From Alcaligenes aquatilis (GTDB lineage: Bacteria; Pseudomonadota; Gammaproteobacteria; Burkholderiales; Burkholderiaceae_B): a DNA stretch of 64,000 nt. Where the stretch lies: contig NZ_CP022390.1 in the NCBI RefSeq assembly GCF_003076515.1, positions 620,001 through 684,000 on the forward strand, written 5' to 3'. The notes beneath the pieces were generated by a model. The model saw only the letters and a program-made list of their open reading frames with translations. It did no database searches and was not told where the DNA came from. The position numbers were made by a program, and so were the translations under genes. Of the stretch, positions 7,482 to 17,662 are shown one piece after another. The stretch's first letter is position 1. Every line of letters begins with the position of its first letter.

Positions 7482-8351
7482 ATGATTACCATCACCGGCT
7501 TGTTCACCCATCCCATCAAATCCTGTGCAGCCCAGGCGCATCCGCAGGGCGTTGAGGTTAGCGTTGCGGGCCTGGCCCACGATCGCGAGTGGGTCGTTGT
7601 TGACCAGCAGGGCGTATTCATGACGCAGCGTCGCTGGCCGCGTATGTCCTTGATTCGACCATTGGTACAGGATGGGCAGATTACGGTCCAAGCGCCCGGT
7701 ATGGAGACGTTGAGCTGGTCTCTGGATGCTCCGGTAGGGGATAACGTCGCCGTCTCTGTGCGTATCTGGAGTTCAGATACGTTGGGCCGGGATGAAGGCG
7801 ATCAAGTCGCGCAATGGTTTAGCGACTTTTTGCAAACCCCTTGTCGGGTATTGCGTAACCATAGTCGTGCCCGTCGGTATGTCCTGACTGAACGGGTACG
7901 CCCTTGGGAAGAAAAGTCTCAGGGCTGGCGCCAGATCGGTGATCAGCTAAACGGTTTTGGTTTTGCCGACGCCTTGCCCTTTTTGTTCACCAATGAGGCG
8001 TCCCTGGAAGAGCTCAATCGCCTGGTTCTGCAGTCTGGGGAGCAAGCGGTGCCCATGGATCGTTTCCGTGCCAACGTCGTTTTCACGGGTTTGCCCGCTT
8101 ACGAGGAAGACTACGTCCTGGGTGTGAGCAGCGAGGGTCTGAGCTTTGCGTTTGTCCGTCAGTGCACCCGTTGCCCTATGCCCAACGTGAACCAGCGAAC
8201 GGCCGAGGTGGGCACACAACCCGGTTTGGCCTTGGCGCAAAGTCGCCAGTTTCCGCAAGGCACCTTGTTTGGCATGCAAGCCATGCTGGTTGAATCCCGG
8301 TCTCAGAGGCTGACGATTGGCCAGACCTTGGACGTGGAATACAGCTTTTAA
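7482..8351 (+). CDS. MOSC domain protein (YcbX-like, without ferredoxin domain)
   Basis: 289 residues. The N-terminal beta-barrel (ITGLFTHPIKSCAAQ...HDREWVVVDQQGVFMTQRRWPRMSLIRP) and the MOSC domain with FRANVVF...AYEED and the conserved CTRCPMPNVNQRT match the YcbX/mARC branch of MOSC proteins. These bind molybdenum cofactor through a conserved Cys and reduce N-hydroxylated compounds. E. coli YcbX carries an extra C-terminal 2Fe-2S domain; this protein ends after the MOSC domain and so would need a separate electron donor. The ATG at 7482 is preferred over in-frame TTG codons upstream because it begins the conserved MITITGLF. No clear Shine-Dalgarno is present. Confidence 0.87.
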   Translation: MITITGLFTHPIKSCAAQAHPQGVEVSVAGLAHDREWVVVDQQGVFMTQRRWPRMSLIRPLVQDGQITVQAPGMETLSWSLDAPVGDNVAVSVRIWSSDTLGRDEGDQVAQWFSDFLQTPCRVLRNHSRARRYVLTERVRPWEEKSQGWRQIGDQLNGFGFADALPFLFTNEASLEELNRLVLQSGEQAVPMDRFRANVVFTGLPAYEEDYVLGVSSEGLSFAFVRQCTRCPMPNVNQRTAEVGTQPGLALAQSRQFPQGTLFGMQAMLVESRSQRLTIGQTLDVEYSF

Positions 8352-8369
8352 GCATTAACCGGCGCCGGA

Positions 8370-8831
8370 TCAGGCGTAGTCCAGGGGTAGACGTGTCGTG
8401 AACTTGATCTGCTCCATGGCAAAACTGGAGCTGACATCGGTCAGCTCTATTTCCGAGATCAGTCGCTGGTAAACCCGGTCAAAGCTTTTGATATCCGGCA
8501 CGACGACACGCAGTAAATAGTCGGTATCGCCGCTCATGCGATAGAACTCCACAATCTGTGGGATTGCCTCGACCACCGCCGAAAACTGGCTGTACCACTG
8601 CTTGTTGTGCTGATTGGTCTTGATAGCCACAAATACCGTGACTCCTACATTCAGCTTTTCTGAACTGAGTAGCGCCACCCGCTTTTCGATATAGCCCTCT
8701 TGTTCCAGACGTTGTATGCGTCGCCAGCAGGGAGTGCTGGACAAACCCACCCGATCGGCAATTTCCTGGATCGCCAAGGTGGCATCGTTTTGTAGGATCT
8801 CCAGGATGTGCTTGTCGAATTTATCCAGCAT
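8370..8831 (-). CDS. Lrp/AsnC-family transcriptional regulator
   Basis: 153 residues from MLDKFDKHILEILQNDA. Residues 1-60 form the AsnC-type helix-turn-helix (IQEIADRVGLSSTPCWRRIQRLEQEGYIEKRVALL). Residues about 65-150 form the RAM (ligand-binding) domain with VEFYRMSGDTDYLLRVVVPDI. Family members form octamers or hexadecamers and respond to amino acids. The open frame continues upstream to 8945, but the family starts at this Met. It is divergent from the cystathionine beta-lyase gene, with about 145 bases between starts, the usual arrangement for an Lrp-type regulator controlling its neighbour. That control is inference. Confidence 0.92.
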   Translation of the reverse strand: MLDKFDKHILEILQNDATLAIQEIADRVGLSSTPCWRRIQRLEQEGYIEKRVALLSSEKLNVGVTVFVAIKTNQHNKQWYSQFSAVVEAIPQIVEFYRMSGDTDYLLRVVVPDIKSFDRVYQRLISEIELTDVSSSFAMEQIKFTTRLPLDYA

Positions 8832-8977
8832 AAAAATAATTTCCCAATAATATCGGTAGTTGTGGATTTTTATTCTCTGAATTCTGCCTGTGGTAGCGTG
8901 AAAACGCAATAATTGCCCCTGGGCTCTTGCGTAGACTGTTTCCATTCGTCTTTAGCGATCACGATCAGGAAAACAGC

Positions 8978-10201
8978 ATGCAGGACTGCGATTATCAAAA
9001 TACGCGTTTGACGCATTTAGGCCGGGACACCCGCGTGTCGGCTGGCTTTGTGAATGTGCCCGTTTGTCGTGGCTCGACTATTTTGGCCGACAATCTGGAA
9101 CAATGGGCCCAGCGCAAGGAACCTGACAATCCCTATGTTTCTTATGGCCGCTTCACCAACCCTACCTTGCAAACCTTGACGCAAGCCGTGGCCGAGCTGG
9201 AAGGCGGTTTTCAGGCCAGCCTGTTCCCGTCTGGCTTGGCGGCGTGTACCCATGCTTTGTTGGGCATGCTGGAAGTCGGGGATCATTTGCTGATACCGGA
9301 TTCGGTCTATGGACCGGTACGCGCGTTTGCGCAGCAGGTACTGGCTAGCCGCATGGGTATTCAGGTTCAGTTTTACGAGCCGTCTTTGGGGGAGGAGATA
9401 GCCAGCCTGATTCGTCCCCATACCAAGGTGGTGTACGTAGAGTCGCCCGGTTCGGCCACCTTCGAGATTCAGGATATCCCGGCCATTGCACGTTGTGCGC
9501 ATGCGGTCGGGGCGTATGTGCTTTTGGACAATACCTGGGCTACCCCCTTGTTTTTTAAGCCGTTTGAACATGGCGTGGATGTGTCTATTCAGGCTGCCAC
9601 CAAATATCTGACGGGGCATTCCGATGCCTTGCTGGGAGTTGCCACGGCCAATGAACGCGCTTGGCCGTTGCTGCGTCGGGCGGCGCATGATTTTGGTCAG
9701 ACAGCCGGGCCTGATGATGCCTTTTTGGCGCTGCGTGGCATGCGCACCTTAGGTGTACGCTTGCGTCAGCATCAGGCCAGTGCCTTGCAGATTGCCCGTT
9801 TTCTGGAACATCATCCACAGGTACAACAGGTTTTGCATCCGGCGCTGGAGTCTCATCCCGGCCATGCGATCTGGAAGCGGGATTTTACCGGTTCTACGGG
9901 TTTGTTCGGTGTGGTGCTGGAACCGTTGAGTCAAGCGCAGTTATCTTTATTTTTCAAGACCTTGCGCCTGTTTGGTATCGGTCTATCCTGGGGCGGGTTC
10001 GAGAGCCTGGCTTTGCCTATGGATATGCCCAAGCGCAACGGGCGCGCCTTGTTCGGGCAGGGGCAGTTGTTGCGTTTGCATGTAGGGCTGGAAGAGCCCC
10101 AGCACTTGCAGCAAGATCTGGCACAGGCTTTGGATGCGGCCTATGCCCTTAACACGTCCAGAAACACAGAGGGGCTGTGCTTAGTTGCCCAGCAGGCTTA
10201 A
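8978..10201 (+). CDS. metC: Cystathionine beta-lyase (Cys/Met metabolism PLP enzyme)
   Basis: 407 residues of the fold-type I PLP family. Seen features: N-terminal TRLTHLGRDTR...VNVPVCRGSTI, the cofactor loop PSGLAAC, the aspartate segment YVLLDNTWATP, and the PLP lysine in SIQAATKYLTGHSD. The segment IGLSWGGFESLALP near the C-terminus is typical of MetC-type beta-lyases as opposed to gamma-synthases. It would cleave cystathionine to homocysteine, pyruvate and ammonia; related lyases also act on cystine, so the substrate is inferred. The ATG at 8978 has AGGA nine bases upstream. The 3' end overlaps the convergent downstream gene by 21 bases. Confidence 0.88.
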   Translation: MQDCDYQNTRLTHLGRDTRVSAGFVNVPVCRGSTILADNLEQWAQRKEPDNPYVSYGRFTNPTLQTLTQAVAELEGGFQASLFPSGLAACTHALLGMLEVGDHLLIPDSVYGPVRAFAQQVLASRMGIQVQFYEPSLGEEIASLIRPHTKVVYVESPGSATFEIQDIPAIARCAHAVGAYVLLDNTWATPLFFKPFEHGVDVSIQAATKYLTGHSDALLGVATANERAWPLLRRAAHDFGQTAGPDDAFLALRGMRTLGVRLRQHQASALQIARFLEHHPQVQQVLHPALESHPGHAIWKRDFTGSTGLFGVVLEPLSQAQLSLFFKTLRLFGIGLSWGGFESLALPMDMPKRNGRALFGQGQLLRLHVGLEEPQHLQQDLAQALDAAYALNTSRNTEGLCLVAQQA

Positions 10202-10654
10202 CTGCTGGTTTTCCTGTCGGGCGATCAGGCGGCGCGTCTGTTCTTCATTAATGTCCAGACTGGGATCGTCCAAAGAAGGTTGAGCGGGGCTGGAGATGCG
10301 TTCTGCAATTCGGTTCCATCGCAGCCCCAGTTTGCTGGGCTTGGCCGGGCGGCGACGGCTGCGCGGGGCGGTTTCCTGTTGGTCGGGCGAGTACTGGGTC
10401 AGGTCAAACTGGCCTGTAACGATACCCACTTGCTTGAGCAGAACCATGGCTTGCAAGGGACTTTTGAAACTGCGCGGATCTTTGCTGCGGGCGGTAACCA
10501 GCACCGCCTGACCGGCACGCGTGGCCACTTGTACAAAAAAATGATTGCCTTGTCCTTTGATGGACACACCTAAAATGCCCCCGGCTTGCGTGGCGGCACG
10601 CAGCTGCTGCAGGGTAAAGGTGACGATTGCGCCTTGACAGGGCAAAGAGGACAT
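10181..10654 (-). CDS. Conserved hypothetical protein with partition-protein-like pattern
   Basis: 157 residues. Residues about 25-90 read GGILGVSIKGQGNHFFVQVATRAGQAVLVTARSKDPRSFKSPLQAMVLLKQVGIVTGQFDLTQY. This resembles small conserved proteins found on plasmids and integrative elements, sometimes annotated as partition-associated. The C-terminal half is basic and Pro/Arg/Ser-rich (RSRRRPAKPSKLGLRWNRIAERI), as in nucleic-acid-binding tails. The resemblance is from memory and weak. It is convergent with metC and its last 21 bases overlap that gene. A role cannot be assigned. Confidence 0.6.
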   Translation of the reverse strand: MSSLPCQGAIVTFTLQQLRAATQAGGILGVSIKGQGNHFFVQVATRAGQAVLVTARSKDPRSFKSPLQAMVLLKQVGIVTGQFDLTQYSPDQQETAPRSRRRPAKPSKLGLRWNRIAERISSPAQPSLDDPSLDINEEQTRRLIARQENQQLSLLGN

Positions 10655-10671
10655 AAATTAGCGCTCAATAA

Positions 10672-10692
10672 AGAAAGCCCGCCGTTGCGGGC
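10672..10692 (-). terminator. Terminator downstream of the Nudix gene
   Basis: GCCCGC (10677-10682), loop CGTT, GCGGGC (10687-10692). On the minus strand it is followed by TTTCTTT. It lies about 120 bases past the Nudix stop and just upstream of the next minus-strand gene. Confidence 0.6.
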
Positions 10693-10812
10693 TGGTCGGG
10701 CAAACAGCTACGTCCCCGCAAGAGGGGACTCAAGGGCGACATTATGCCAAAAAATAGGCGGTTCGTGGTTTGGACGGCACAAGACGGAAGGACGTCTTGT
10801 GCAGGTTGAGCC

Positions 10813-11226
10813 TTAGGCCGCGGCCTGTGCGCACAGACGCGGCAGGATGTGGTTAGCCAGCAAAGGGGCCAGCGTCAGCGAACGGATTTCTTGCGGGCTG
10901 ACCCAGCGGGCTTCTTCCAGCTCGGCAGCGGCCTGAATGTCGCGGTCTACTGTCAACGTAAACACGTGGGCATGAACCATATGGCCAGGCTCATTGGCGG
11001 CGGGGCTTTCAAAGTAGGCTTCGTACCGGGCCTGGGCGGTTTCTTCCGCTTTCAAGCCCAGTTCTTCATCCAGTTCACGTTGCAAGGCTTGCAAGGGCGT
11101 CTCGCCTGCTTCCAGCTTGCCACCGGCTTGCATGTAATAGGCGCTGCCACGTTTACGGACCAGCAAAATTTGTCCGGCAGAGTTGGTGATGTAGGCGGCA
11201 GCCAGCAAGATGACAGGATGAGACAT
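10813..11226 (-). CDS. Nudix hydrolase
   Basis: 137 residues. The complete Nudix box is present: Gly of GGKLEAGET, then REL and DEELGL, which fits G-x5-E-x7-R-E-x2-E-E-x-G-x. The flanking pattern ILLAAAYITNSAGQILLVRKRGSAYYMQAGGKLEAGE is typical of MutT-like house-cleaning enzymes that hydrolyse nucleoside diphosphate derivatives. The exact substrate cannot be read from sequence. The ATG at 11226 (MSHPVILLAA) is preferred to an in-frame TTG at 11241. The DUF454 gene lies 46 bases upstream on the same strand, so the two may be cotranscribed. Confidence 0.88.
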   Translation of the reverse strand: MSHPVILLAAAYITNSAGQILLVRKRGSAYYMQAGGKLEAGETPLQALQRELDEELGLKAEETAQARYEAYFESPAANEPGHMVHAHVFTLTVDRDIQAAAELEEARWVSPQEIRSLTLAPLLANHILPRLCAQAAA

Positions 11227-11272
11227 GGGTTCTTCAAGCAAAAGGGGTCAAGCCAGGATCGGTTCAAGCAGG

Positions 11273-11662
11273 CTATTTTTGCACAGGCTCGGAAGGGGTG
11301 TCATCCAGGGTTTTGGCTCGCAGCAAATAACGAGTGGCGAAAATGCCCGGAATTAACAAGCCCAGTCGATACCAGCCCAAGTGACTGGTCAGCCAGGCCG
11401 AGGCGGCCAGCGACAGCCACAACATGATCAGCGCCCGACGTTTGGCTTTGCGGGTCAAGCCTTGGCCGTTTTCCCAGTTGCGCAAATAAGGGCCCAGATG
11501 GCGCTGGTCCAGCAGCCATTGATGAAAGCGGGGGGAGCTACGGGAGAAGCACCATGCAGCCAGCAGCACAAAAGGCGTGGTAGGCAGCAAGGGTAAAACA
11601 GCGCCGGCAATGGCCAGCGCTACACATACCCACCCGGCAACCATCAGGGCGTAACGCATCAT
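11273..11662 (-). CDS. DUF454 (YbaN-like) inner membrane protein
   Basis: 129 residues with about four hydrophobic helices. The N-terminal motif AGAVLPLLPTTPFVLLAAWCFSRSSPRFHQWLL is the hallmark of DUF454 (E. coli YbaN), followed by HLGPYLRNWENGQGLTRKAKRRAL. The function of the family is unknown. It begins two bases after the stop of the AhpD-like gene, so the two are probably translationally coupled. Confidence 0.9.
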   Translation of the reverse strand: MMRYALMVAGWVCVALAIAGAVLPLLPTTPFVLLAAWCFSRSSPRFHQWLLDQRHLGPYLRNWENGQGLTRKAKRRALIMLWLSLAASAWLTSHLGWYRLGLLIPGIFATRYLLRAKTLDDTPSEPVQK

Positions 11663-11664
11663 GC

Positions 11665-12255
11665 TTAGCGGGGAACGCGTCCCAGCATGTAGAACTCGTC
11701 ATTGCAGCGCATGGACATGAAGTTGGCCATGCGGTTGCTCAGACCAAAAAAGGCGCTGATGCCGGCAATGTCCCAGGCGTCTTCGTCGCTGAAGCCGTGC
11801 TCGTGCAGGGCCTGGAAGTCCGCGTCTTCAATCTCCTGGGCGTTTTGCGAGACTTTCATGGCGAACGCCAGCATGGCTTTTTGACGCGCCGGAATATCGG
11901 CCTTGCGCCAGTTCACGGCAACCTGGTCTGCCACCAACGGGTTCTTGGCGCGGATGCGCAAAATCGCACCGTGGGCAATGATGCAGTAATGACACTGATT
12001 GGCGGCGGAGGTAGCCACCACAATCATTTCCCGATCGGCATGGCTCAAACCACTGGGCTTTTCCATTAACGCGTCGTGATAGGCAAAAAAGGCGCGAAAC
12101 TCGTCAGGGCGGTGTGCCAGAGCCAGAAATACATTCGGAATAAAACCGGATTTTTCCTGTACGGCTTCAATACGACTGCGAATATCCTCGGGCATGTCGG
12201 CCAGGGTAGGGACGGGATAACGGCTGATAGCGGGTTGTGCTTGTGTCTCGGGCAT
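11665..12255 (-). CDS. AhpD-like carboxymuconolactone decarboxylase family protein
   Basis: 196 residues. The core SHADREMIVVATSAANQCHYCIIAHGAILR carries the CxxC (Cys-His-Tyr-Cys) and downstream His of the AhpD/CMD fold, so a thiol peroxidase or disulfide-reductase activity is plausible. The long N-terminal segment (PDEFRAFFAYHDALM) and the C-terminal NRMANFMSMRCNDEFYMLGR fit the peroxidase-related subfamily of about 190 residues. Redox function is inferred from the motif. It is the first gene of a run AhpD-like, DUF454, Nudix on the minus strand, divergent from argG. Confidence 0.87.
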   Translation of the reverse strand: MPETQAQPAISRYPVPTLADMPEDIRSRIEAVQEKSGFIPNVFLALAHRPDEFRAFFAYHDALMEKPSGLSHADREMIVVATSAANQCHYCIIAHGAILRIRAKNPLVADQVAVNWRKADIPARQKAMLAFAMKVSQNAQEIEDADFQALHEHGFSDEDAWDIAGISAFFGLSNRMANFMSMRCNDEFYMLGRVPR

Positions 12256-12303
12256 GGCTTGTCTCCAGGTGAAAATGGATGTTCTAGTTCATCGAGTAAT
12301 TAA

Positions 12304-13767
<1,464 letters not shown>

Positions 13768-13825
13768 GACATCGCGGCAGATCGGGGGGCTCTGAGTAGA
13801 ACCCCTGATTTGAAGTAGCAGTGTC

Positions 13826-13870
13826 AAAACACCCCAATGCCCGATTCAACAGGCATTGGGGTGTTTTTTA
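13826..13870 (+). terminator. Terminator of argG (bidirectional)
   Basis: AAAACACCCCAATGCC (13826-13841) and GGCATTGGGGTGTTTT (13852-13867) form a 16 bp perfect stem with a T-run on both strands. It can also serve the convergent phosphodiesterase operon. Confidence 0.92.
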
Positions 13871-14023
13871 TGGAGTTGGCCCAGCGTTCCTGAGCCGTTC
13901 TGTTTAATGGCTGCAGTTGTCGCTACTTGCTTGAGTACGCAGAAGCGGTATGAGCCTATCGTCAATTTGTTTTGATGAGACCAGCAAGACGCAAGCTGCG
14001 CTTATCGTGCGTCGGGCATCGAA

Positions 14024-14857
14024 TCAGTCGATCAGTTTTCCGCTTGGCTCATGAAAGGCGAATGGGCCATCGAACTGACCCACTGTGGCGGTATGGGTGA
14101 CGATCTGGCCGTGATTACTCAGTGCATGAACGGCATAGCCCGGTGGTTCCAGCGTCCAGGCCGAGGTGGCATCCTCAGCCAGGTCCAGGCAAACCTGGTG
14201 GGCAACAGAGGGGGCGGTGCTGGCAATGGTTCCGCCAAAGCAGATCTGTATATTGCGATGCAAATGTCCGCTGATTACACGTTCCACATTGTTATGCTGA
14301 CGCACAATCGCCTCCAGTTGTTCTGCCCCGTTCAGTAGGCCAATCTTATCCATATGGCCGATCAGGGTGTTGAAAGGAGGGTGATGCAAGGCAATGACGG
14401 TGGGGCGCTTGGACTGTGCGCTCAGTTCGGCTGCCAGCCAGTCCAGTTGCTCCTGATCCAGACTTCCCGCACTGGCACCCGCGACGGCACTGTCCAGGGC
14501 CAACAGTCTTAACTCACCCACATCCACGCCGTAGCAAACGGGGCCGGTCTTGCCCAAGTAAGTATGCTCGGGAAAGCTTGCGCGTAATTGCTGTCGATCG
14601 TCATGGTTTCCGGGCAGCAGGTACACAGGAATCGTTCCTAGAGGGGCAAGCAAGCGGCGCAAGTGGGCATATTCCTGCGGTCTGCCAAAATCAGTCAGAT
14701 CGCCCGTCAGCACGATCGCATCTGGCTTTTGGGGCAGGGCCAGAGCGTGCTCTATGGCCTGTTTCAGATAGGGTGCGGTATTCAGGCGCCCATAGGCCAG
14801 CCTGCCTTCTTCCCGGATATGCGGGTCTGTCATTTGAATCAGTAGTGTTTTCAGCAT
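14024..14857 (-). CDS. Class III cyclic-nucleotide/glycerophospho-diesterase (CpdA/GpdQ-like)
   Basis: 277 residues of the calcineurin-like metallophosphoesterase fold. All metal-binding motifs are present in order: MTDPHI, GDLTDFG, GNHDDR, ALHHPP and SGHLHRN. This set, with the short spacing, fits the class III phosphodiesterases: CpdA (cAMP) and GpdQ/PehA (glycerophosphodiesters and phosphonate esters). It is the last gene of the transporter locus, 75 bases after the ATPase stop. That context favours breakdown of an imported phosphodiester over cAMP turnover, but this is inference. No signal peptide is seen, so it should act in the cytoplasm. Confidence 0.87.
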   Translation of the reverse strand: MLKTLLIQMTDPHIREEGRLAYGRLNTAPYLKQAIEHALALPQKPDAIVLTGDLTDFGRPQEYAHLRRLLAPLGTIPVYLLPGNHDDRQQLRASFPEHTYLGKTGPVCYGVDVGELRLLALDSAVAGASAGSLDQEQLDWLAAELSAQSKRPTVIALHHPPFNTLIGHMDKIGLLNGAEQLEAIVRQHNNVERVISGHLHRNIQICFGGTIASTAPSVAHQVCLDLAEDATSAWTLEPPGYAVHALSNHGQIVTHTATVGQFDGPFAFHEPSGKLID

Positions 14858-14932
14858 CTTTTTCCGAGCTCCCCTAGGTGGGCGCTTTCTGTGTCAACGG
14901 TTCGGTGGGGAAGGTAAGTGGCGTTTTCAGGA

Positions 14933-16018
14933 TCAGGGTTGATTAGGGACATCCTGGGAGTGTGTCACGGTGCCTGGCATCAGTTTTATGGGATTGATCC
15001 GAATGCCCACGATACTGCCGACCATCGCTGTGTGATCCCGATCAACTTCGGCAATCATGTCTGCCTGGCCTTCGACGCCTAGTGTCAGTTGCACCCTTCC
15101 TCCCATAAAACTGCGTTGACGCACCTGTGCCTGTGCCCAGCCTATTGGTCTGTTCATGGAAACGTCAATATCTTCTGGCCGGACCAGCAACTGATCGGTG
15201 CCGAGCAAGGTCTCGGGGCAGGGCAGGCATAGATCGGCTAGCTGAATGTCCTTGTTCAGCAGGTTTTGCGCTGTACGTTGCAGTACATTCACACGCCCCA
15301 AAAAGGTCGCCACAAAAGGGTGGGCCGGGTTGCGGTACAGGCTTTCACCGTCGCCGGTTTGAACAATGCGGCCCTCGTGCATGACGGCCAGCCGATCGGC
15401 AATCGCAAAGGCTTCCTGCTGATCGTGGGTGACATGAATGGCCGTGATGCGTAAACGCCGCAGTAGTTCGGCCAGTTCATCGCGTAAGGAGATTTTCAAC
15501 TTGGCATCCAGGGCGGCCAAGGGTTCGTCCAATAGCAGGACGCGGGGCTGATTGGCAATGGCTCGCGCAATGGCGACCCGCTGTCGTTGGCCCCCGGACA
15601 GCGCAGAGGGCAGACGTTTTTCCAGGCCATTCAGACGCATGAGATCGACCAGCTCGCCGACTCGTTCTTGGCGCAGGGTTGGTGCCATGCCCTTGATTTT
15701 AGGGCCATAAGCGATATTGGCTTCTACCGTCATAGAGGGGAACAAAGCGTAGTGTTGAAACACCATGCCTACCTCGCGCTTTTCAATAGGCACATGGGTG
15801 ACATCTTGCCCATCGAACAGAATGCGGCTGCCGGCGTCTGGCATTTCCAGACCGGCGATCAATCGTAGCAAGGTGGTTTTTCCACAGCCCGAAGGCCCGA
15901 GCAAGGCCATGACTTCACCGGGGTCGATGTCCAGTGTGCTGGGATGCAAACCCCGCGTGCCATCCGCATAGGTTTTGGCGCATTGTTCGATACGTACCGG
16001 GACGTGTTTATTTTCCAT
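14933..16018 (-). CDS. ABC transporter ATP-binding protein (PotA/CysA/UgpC-like)
   Basis: 361 residues. Walker A GPSGCGKTT (about residue 41), Q-loop FQHYALFP, signature LSGGQRQRVAIARA, Walker B RVLLLDEPLAALD and the H-loop HVTHDQQEA are intact. A C-terminal TOBE-like domain (residues about 240-355, including LLVRPEDIDVSM and FMGGRVQLTL) is typical of importers for polyamines, iron, phosphonates and glycerol-phosphates. Its start overlaps the end of the upstream permease by 11 bases, so translational coupling is likely. It should power the two permeases encoded upstream. Confidence 0.93.
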   Translation of the reverse strand: MENKHVPVRIEQCAKTYADGTRGLHPSTLDIDPGEVMALLGPSGCGKTTLLRLIAGLEMPDAGSRILFDGQDVTHVPIEKREVGMVFQHYALFPSMTVEANIAYGPKIKGMAPTLRQERVGELVDLMRLNGLEKRLPSALSGGQRQRVAIARAIANQPRVLLLDEPLAALDAKLKISLRDELAELLRRLRITAIHVTHDQQEAFAIADRLAVMHEGRIVQTGDGESLYRNPAHPFVATFLGRVNVLQRTAQNLLNKDIQLADLCLPCPETLLGTDQLLVRPEDIDVSMNRPIGWAQAQVRQRSFMGGRVQLTLGVEGQADMIAEVDRDHTAMVGSIVGIRINPIKLMPGTVTHSQDVPNQP

Positions 16019-16820
16019 CGTGTTTCTCCAGCAAGCGCGCCAGTGTTTGCAGCCCCCAGAGCACGGGCAAGATGACGAGCATGAAAATCAGTGTATAGGC
16101 CGAGCCCACTTCGATACGCATCGACGCGTAGCTGTCAGCCAGCCCCACGGGCAGGGTGCGGGTCAGTGGCGTATGCAGCATCCAGGTCAGGTTGAACTCG
16201 CCCAGGGACAAGGTGAACACCATCAAGCTGCCCGCCACAATCGCGGGCAGGATGGCGGGCAGCAAGATGCCGAAAAAGATCTGGCTAAAGCTGGCACCCA
16301 GGGATCGGGCGGCTTCTTCCAGATCAATCAGGCTGCGTTTTTGCAGGGCTGCACTGGTGGTGCGCACCATAAAGGGCAGGGTGAACACAATGTGGCCCAC
16401 CAAAATGAACCAGAAGCTTTGCCGAAAACCTTGTAAGGAGCCGTAGGCCAGCAGCAGGGCTAACGCCGAGGCCAGCCCGGGAACGGCAACTGGCAAGGTC
16501 AGCAGTTCCTCAAAGGCTCGGGCCAGGCGCGAGCGGCTGCGAGCCAATGCGTAGGCACAGGGCACACCAAGCACAATGACAGCCAGTACGCAGAGTAAAG
16601 CCAGTTGCAGTGATAGCCAGACCGTACCGCCATAGTTCACCCAGACCTGTTCCAGCCATTTCAGGGTCAGGCCGCTTTTCAGGCCCAGTCGATAGTTGTT
16701 GACCAGGCCCGCCATCACCGAAATCAGGATGGGACCCAGCAGAAACAAAACAGTGAGGCCAGTGACCGCCAAAAGCAAAGGAGCAGGGCGATGCATGCTG
16801 CCAGAAGAGATTGTCTTCAT
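16008..16820 (-). CDS. ABC transporter permease (PotC-like)
   Basis: 270 residues with about six transmembrane helices. The binding-protein-dependent transport motif is at LIDLEEAARSLGASFSQIFFGILLPAILPAIVAG (about residue 165-200), matching the EAA loop that contacts the ATPase. The ATG at 16820 has GAGGG about nine bases upstream. It begins seven bases after the first permease ends and overlaps the ATPase gene by 11 bases, so the three form a tight operon. Confidence 0.92.
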   Translation of the reverse strand: MKTISSGSMHRPAPLLLAVTGLTVLFLLGPILISVMAGLVNNYRLGLKSGLTLKWLEQVWVNYGGTVWLSLQLALLCVLAVIVLGVPCAYALARSRSRLARAFEELLTLPVAVPGLASALALLLAYGSLQGFRQSFWFILVGHIVFTLPFMVRTTSAALQKRSLIDLEEAARSLGASFSQIFFGILLPAILPAIVAGSLMVFTLSLGEFNLTWMLHTPLTRTLPVGLADSYASMRIEVGSAYTLIFMLVILPVLWGLQTLARLLEKHDGK

Positions 16821-16827
16821 GGAACCC

Positions 16828-17634
16828 TCACGCGATGACGGAGGGGTCGCGCACGAGACGCCGAGCCATCCACAAGGTAAACCATGTCAGCAGCCCCAAT
16901 GAAATGGATAGGCTGGCGGCCAGGGTGAAATTCGCATAATTGGTAAATTCGTTATAGATGGTGATGGGCAGTACTTCGTAGCGGCTGGACAAGGTGAAGG
17001 CCGTGCCGAAGGCGCCCATGGAGGTGGCAAACACAATGGCGCCACAGGACAAGGAGGTAGGTGCGAGTTCCGGTATCCAGACGTCTCTGGCGACGGCCCA
17101 ACGCGAGGCACCGCAAGAGCGTGCCGCTTCTTCCAGATTGCGGTCGATGGATTCTGCCGCCGCAGTGTAGGTGGCAATGGCGCGGGGCAGTGAAAAGTAC
17201 AGGTAGGCCAGAAACAGACCTAACAGGCCATAGGCAAAGGTCACGCGTCCCAATCCCAGACCCTGCGTAATTTGGGCCAGCAGCCCCTGCCGGCCACCCA
17301 GCAAAATAATGAAAAAACCGACAATCACCCCTGGGAAAGACAGGGGCAGGGTCATCAAGGAGAGCAGCAGACGCTTGGCAGGGACGCGATAGCGAGCCAT
17401 CACAATTCCTACCATGGCGCCTAATATCAGGGTCGCCAGCGTCACGATGGCAGACAGGAGCAGCGTTTGCAGCAGGGCCTGCAAGTAACGTCCTGATGTC
17501 AGAACGACCCAATAGGTGTGCATGCCTTCTTGTGCGGGTAGTGCCAGGAGCTGTGCTGCAGGCAAGAGCCAGAAGGCGGCAAAGAAAGCGACAGCGGGGG
17601 CCGAGCACAGGGGTAACAGGTATTTGCGTTGCAT
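16828..17634 (-). CDS. ABC transporter permease (PotB-like)
   Basis: 268 residues from MQRKYLLPLCSAPAVAFFAAFWLLPAAQLL. About six transmembrane helices. The EAA loop reads ESIDRNLEEAARSCGASRWAVARDVWIPELAPT. The open frame runs on upstream to 17859 over the binding-protein gene, but the ATG at 17634 has GGAG nine bases before it and begins a normal N-terminal helix. It starts 28 bases past the binding-protein stop. It should form the membrane channel together with the second permease. Confidence 0.92.
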   Translation of the reverse strand: MQRKYLLPLCSAPAVAFFAAFWLLPAAQLLALPAQEGMHTYWVVLTSGRYLQALLQTLLLSAIVTLATLILGAMVGIVMARYRVPAKRLLLSLMTLPLSFPGVIVGFFIILLGGRQGLLAQITQGLGLGRVTFAYGLLGLFLAYLYFSLPRAIATYTAAAESIDRNLEEAARSCGASRWAVARDVWIPELAPTSLSCGAIVFATSMGAFGTAFTLSSRYEVLPITIYNEFTNYANFTLAASLSISLGLLTWFTLWMARRLVRDPSVIA

Positions 17635-17662
17635 ACGCTCACTCCACATCTCAGAGGGCCGC

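Noticed and set aside
14933-16018. Naming the ATPase potA (spermidine) or ugpC (glycerol-3-phosphate)
   Set aside because: The ATPase alone does not give substrate. The binding protein is not clearly PotD- or UgpB-like, so no symbol was given.
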